Assembly (NCBI GenBank): GCA_044867925.1
Contig: JBIOVV010000076.1
Span: forward strand, 1-32,143
DNA length: 32,143 nucleotides
Reading direction: 5' to 3'
From: VRUE01 sp044867925
Lineage (GTDB): Bacteria; Actinomycetota; Thermoleophilia; Solirubrobacterales; 70-9
The position numbers were made by a program, and so were the translations under genes. The notes below the pieces were generated by a model that was given only the letters and a program-made list of their open reading frames with translations, was not told where the DNA came from and searched no databases. Each line of letters opens with the position of its first letter. Position 1 is the stretch's first letter. Positions 31,083-32,143 of the stretch are shown here, piece after piece.

Positions 31083-31388
31083 CGGAGCAGGGGCATGTAC
31101 CCCTGTTGTCCGCTGAGGTCGGCCAAGTGCGCCACTTCCTTGAAGCCGAGCGCCGAGGGCTTTTGCCCCGCCTCACCGGACAGTGATGTGGCGTGAGGGT
31201 GATGGCGGTGGGGCTGTAGAGGTGCCTGGAGGCTCGGCTGCCTGTGAGTGGCGTGGGCCTGCCTCTGTCGTGTCCCTGGCTCTAGCTCTCTGGCCTGCTC
31301 GCTGGGGGCTGCCTAGCTCTGTCTCGTGTGGCTGAGATAGCTATCGGCGCTGAAATTGGTGGCGCATTTGCCCGCCCTCGCCGGACAA
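31083..31388. other. Candidate transfer origin (oriT) region upstream of the relaxase gene
   Basis: The 455-bp gene-free stretch 31041-31495 has three copies of CTC(A/G)(C/G)CGGACA(A/G). One is inverted (31107-31118) and two are direct (31172-31183, 31377-31388). The two direct copies lie in a 25-bp repeat (31159-31183 and 31364-31388) with 20 identities. A hairpin, CAGGGG/CCCCTG (31089-31094/31101-31106), flanked by CGGA/TCCG, sits next to the inverted copy and about 50 bp before the relaxase start. Hairpin plus repeats beside the relaxase gene is the usual oriT layout. The stretch between 31200 and 31360 is T/G/C-biased with GGCTGCCT twice and no gene. Confidence 0.45.
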
Positions 31389-31495
31389 CTAAGCATGAGG
31401 CGATCGCGGCGAAAGAAATGCGGGGCGTTTGGGGCTTTCGCTCGGCTTAGAAGAAACCGACAGATGAGCCGCTCCTTTTTGACATATAGGCAGAG

Positions 31496-31708
31496 ATGGC
31501 GAAGAAGCTAACGACCTCGATCCCCCGCATCGCCCTGACGCCGGCTGAGGCCGCTGCCGCAATCGGGGTCGGACCGGACTTTTTCAATGCCAACGTCGCA
31601 CCCGAGCTGCGGCTGATCCGGCGAGGGCGCAAGCGCCTGGTCCCAGTTACCGAGCTTGAGCGGTGGACAACAGAGAACGCCCGCCGAGCGATCGGAGAAG
31701 CGCTGTGA
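31496..31708 (+). CDS. Small helix-turn-helix (excisionase/MerR-like) protein
   Basis: The 70-residue protein has a single DNA-binding domain. IALTPAEAAAAIGVGPDFFNANVAPELRLI is the helix-turn-helix, and RRGRKRLVPVTELERWTTEN is the wing plus last helix, the layout of AlpA/Xis-like excisionase family proteins. A role in excision or in control of the element's genes is likely. It is divergent from the relaxase gene across the candidate oriT. The ribosome site is weak (GGCAGAG before ATG). Confidence 0.75.
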   Translation: MAKKLTTSIPRIALTPAEAAAAIGVGPDFFNANVAPELRLIRRGRKRLVPVTELERWTTENARRAIGEAL

Positions 31709-31763
31709 GCAAGTGCACGCGCTCGATCGCACCGGAGGGTCCGCAGCTTCTAGGCTGCGCGGG

Positions 31764-31964
31764 ATGGCCGACGCCAAACAGGAGAAAGCTCGCAAAGACC
31801 TTCGACGGGCACAGGCCAACTTCCAGCGCAAGATCGACAAAGCTCATGCGGAGCGCTTGGAGAACTTCAAGCGAGCACAGAAAGCCGGCCTGTCCCTTCG
31901 GGAAATCTCCAAAGAGGTCGGGCTGCACTGGACTCGGATCGGCCAGCTCCTCCGGGGCGAATAG
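31764..31964 (+). CDS. Small basic helix-turn-helix protein
   Basis: The 66-residue protein has two parts. The N-terminal half is a charged helix (KQEKARKDLRRAQANFQRKI). The C-terminal helix-turn-helix is AGLSLREISKEVGLHWTRIGQLL (about 41-63), like the recognition part of resolvases or small phage regulators. The ATG at 31764 was chosen; the same frame is open 36 codons further upstream but that part overlaps the preceding gene and looks non-coding. It probably acts with the preceding excisionase-like protein in control of the element. Confidence 0.6.
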   Translation: MADAKQEKARKDLRRAQANFQRKIDKAHAERLENFKRAQKAGLSLREISKEVGLHWTRIGQLLRGE

Positions 31965-32025
31965 AGAGAACGTCCGTAGAAAAAATTATACGGCGCTGCT
32001 AGTCTGGCAAGCGCCGATACAAAGC

Positions 32026-32060
32026 GGCTCCCGGCGGCGCGCTAACGCCAACCGGGAGCC
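32026..32060 (+). promoter_or_regulatory. Leader hairpin before the last gene
   Basis: GGCTCCCGG (32026-32034) pairs perfectly with CCGGGAGCC (32052-32060) around a 17-nt loop. It lies 25 bp before the start codon of the truncated last gene. The ribosome site AAGGAG (32068-32073) follows and can itself pair with CTCC just before the ATG. The leader may control translation or terminate early. Confidence 0.4.
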
Positions 32061-32085
32061 TGACCACAAGGAGAGCAAGCTCCTC

Positions 32086-32143
32086 ATGGCTGATCAGAAC
32101 CCTACGGGTCGCGGCGCTGCCGTAGCCCTCGATCTCCCCGTCG
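32086..32143 (+). CDS. Start of a gene cut by the window edge
   Basis: The ATG at 32086 is followed by 19 codons reading MADQNPTGRGAAVALDLPV with no stop before the window ends. AAGGAG lies 12 bp upstream. The visible part is too short for a family assignment. Its orientation and distance suggest that it belongs to the same element and transcript direction as the two small helix-turn-helix genes. Confidence 0.5.
   Translation, partial: MADQNPTGRGAAVALDLPV

Larger units (their letters stand above)
25682..32143. mobile_element. Putative integrative/mobilizable element, left end at tRNA-Ser(UGA), right end outside window
   Basis: The region starts at the T-arm/acceptor half of tRNA-Ser(UGA), a classic attachment site. 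It contains a MobF relaxase, a candidate transfer origin, two small helix-turn-helix proteins and an ATPase/PIN cassette of clearly lower G+C (27 of 60 bases in 26401-26460). No chromosomal housekeeping genes occur after the tRNA. There is no integrase, FtsK/TraB, VirB4 or replication gene in view. They would have to be beyond 32143. An integrated plasmid or remnant is an alternative reading. The exact attachment core cannot be set without the right-hand copy. Confidence 0.6.

Noticed and set aside
25706..32143. Integrase, transposase, or CRISPR array in the element
   Set aside because: I looked for recombinase motifs and for regularly spaced repeats with spacers and found none in the visible part.

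Overview
The window is 32 kb of high-G+C DNA, mostly close to 70%. The coding style is actinobacterial: many GTG and TTG starts, weak Shine-Dalgarno sites, and tRNA genes without an encoded CCA end. The gene mix (LtrA-type membrane protein, DHA2 exporters, UTRA-type GntR regulator, amino-acid deaminase/aldolase beside an alditol-oxidase-like flavoprotein) fits a soil actinomycete. A thermoleophilic lineage such as Solirubrobacterales is my guess from style only.

Region 1 (1-8930) is ordinary accessory chromosome. Two DHA2 drug-exporter-type MFS proteins flank an LtrA-family protein, with two small membrane or coiled-coil proteins between them. A run of small enzymes follows: a metallophosphoesterase, a RibD-C/dihydrofolate-reductase-like protein translationally coupled to a one-domain glutaredoxin/GST-fold protein, an SRPBCC protein, an atypical SDR and an aldo/keto reductase.

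Region 2 (8930-15600) is one functional cluster. A periplasmic-type binding protein (plus strand) faces a minus-strand operon of gntR, livH, a livM-livG fusion, livF and a Rieske oxygenase. It looks like uptake of an amino acid or small (possibly aromatic) acid followed by oxygenation. A dyad before the binding protein shares half-sites with the gntR and oxygenase leaders. The binding-protein start appears damaged or mis-sequenced.

Region 3 (15575-25705) holds a secreted LamG-like protein behind a palindrome-rich leader, tRNA-Arg(ACG), a hotdog thioesterase, an enoyl-CoA hydratase homologue with an altered oxyanion loop, pyruvate kinase, a cytochrome P450, tRNA-Ser(GCU), a PLP deaminase/aldolase facing an FAD oxidase plus MFS pair, and tRNA-Ser(UGA).

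Region 4 (about 25682-32143, open at the right edge) looks like a mobilizable or integrative element anchored in the 3' end of tRNA-Ser(UGA). It carries phased repeats next to the tRNA, a lower-G+C two-gene cassette (PIN-like nuclease plus DUF3696-type AAA ATPase), a multi-hairpin intergenic element, a 1037-residue MobF (TrwC/TraA) relaxase-helicase, a 455-bp non-coding region with hairpin and repeats that may be the transfer origin, and two small helix-turn-helix proteins. No integrase is visible, so it would have to lie beyond the right edge. The ATPase/PIN cassette is the best candidate for an undescribed (defence-like) system.
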